Below are positions 5,949-6,162 of a stretch of DNA of 6,162 bases, piece by piece. The notes beneath the pieces were generated by a model, which saw only the letters and a program-made list of their open reading frames with translations, made no database searches and was not told the DNA's origin. The stretch lies in assembly GCA_029881635.1 (NCBI GenBank), contig JAOUMG010000133.1, forward strand, positions 1 to 6,162, in the 5' to 3' direction. The stretch is from Paracoccaceae bacterium (GTDB lineage Bacteria > Pseudomonadota > Alphaproteobacteria > Rhodobacterales > Rhodobacteraceae). Each line of letters starts with the position of its first letter. The first letter of the stretch is position 1. Position numbers and translations under genes: made by a program.

Positions 5949-6162
5949 AAGGCGTGATATATCCACAAAAGTGCGGATTGCGCGGGCGCGTCCGTATGAT
6001 GGGTGAAAAACAACCAGTTGGTTTTTGACGCCAAATCGGTCAGCCGGGCCTTGCGTTCGGCCAAACGCTCCAGATACCGATCTCGCAGGCCGTCGGCCTT
6101 GCGGGTCTCATAACGCAGGGCGCCGGTCATGCTTTCGAAAATAGTGCGCCCGTCAAAAGGAA
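5933..6162 (-). CDS. DUF58 domain protein, C-terminal end (5' part outside window)
   Basis: The frame is open from the right edge to TGA at 5935-5933, giving about 76 C-terminal residues. The ATG at 6130 is probably internal, because the codons before it read PFDGRTIFES and belong to the protein. The sequence matches the end of DUF58 proteins: DGRTIFESMTGALRYETRKADGLRDRYLERLAERKARL, then TNWLFFTHHTDAPAQSALLWIYHAL. DUF58 proteins are about 300 residues, usually sit directly after a moxR ATPase gene, and carry a VWA-related fold whose core would lie outside this window. Function is unknown, with proposed roles in MoxR-assisted complex assembly. It is the first visible gene of the minus-strand operon and overlaps the next gene by one base. 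Confidence 0.9.
   Translation of the reverse strand, partial: PFDGRTIFESMTGALRYETRKADGLRDRYLERLAERKARLTDLASKTNWLFFTHHTDAPAQSALLWIYHALGRGR

Noticed and set aside
1..6162. Defence system, mobile element or CRISPR array
   Set aside because: No transposase, integrase, phage or Cas-like products, no spaced repeat arrays and no terminal inverted repeats were seen. MoxR/VWA-type modules can occur in conflict systems, but the DUF58-DUF4159 arrangement here fits the ordinary alphaproteobacterial envelope cluster.

Overview
The window reads as chromosomal DNA of an alphaproteobacterium, most likely a member of the Rhodobacterales. The basis is moderately high GC, tightly packed genes, and a minus-strand cluster in the order DUF58 - BatA-like/DUF4159 protein - VWA/amidotransferase-like membrane protein, which is characteristic of that group, usually behind a MoxR-type ATPase. 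The genus cannot be fixed from the sequence alone.

Layout. The first sixth is on the plus strand: the 3' end of a DUF599 membrane-protein gene (2-298), a gene for a 119-residue exported protein (334-693), a 155-base gap, and a gene for a 64-residue unrecognised protein (849-1043). It meets a convergent minus-strand operon at about 1044-1086, where an imperfect inverted repeat could act as a two-way terminator. The remaining five sixths is the operon, read right to left: the C-terminal end of a DUF58 protein (5933-6162, running off the window), a 921-residue BatA-N/VWA-like/amidotransferase-like/DUF4159 protein (3168-5933), and a 694-residue membrane protein with a VWA domain and an amidotransferase-like domain (1087-3171). 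Both operon junctions are stop/start overlaps (TGATG and ATGA), so translation of the three genes is probably coupled.

How the genes may work together. In this family of clusters, a MoxR AAA+ ATPase (expected beyond the right edge) and a DUF58 protein are associated with membrane-anchored VWA proteins. Bat operons are the best-known relatives. They are linked to stress tolerance and envelope or complex maturation, but the exact function is unknown. Here the two large proteins appear to share one plan: N-terminal membrane segments, a periplasmic VWA-like domain, then a class I glutamine-amidotransferase-like domain. The downstream protein keeps a complete metal-binding MIDAS motif, while the upstream one has lost it. 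Neither protein contains a cysteine, so the amidotransferase-like folds cannot use the usual cysteine nucleophile. I infer that they are scaffold or binding modules.

No RNA genes, insertion sequences, CRISPR arrays, phage genes or other mobile elements were seen. The most interesting material is the domain architecture of the two large membrane proteins, rather than an obviously new system.
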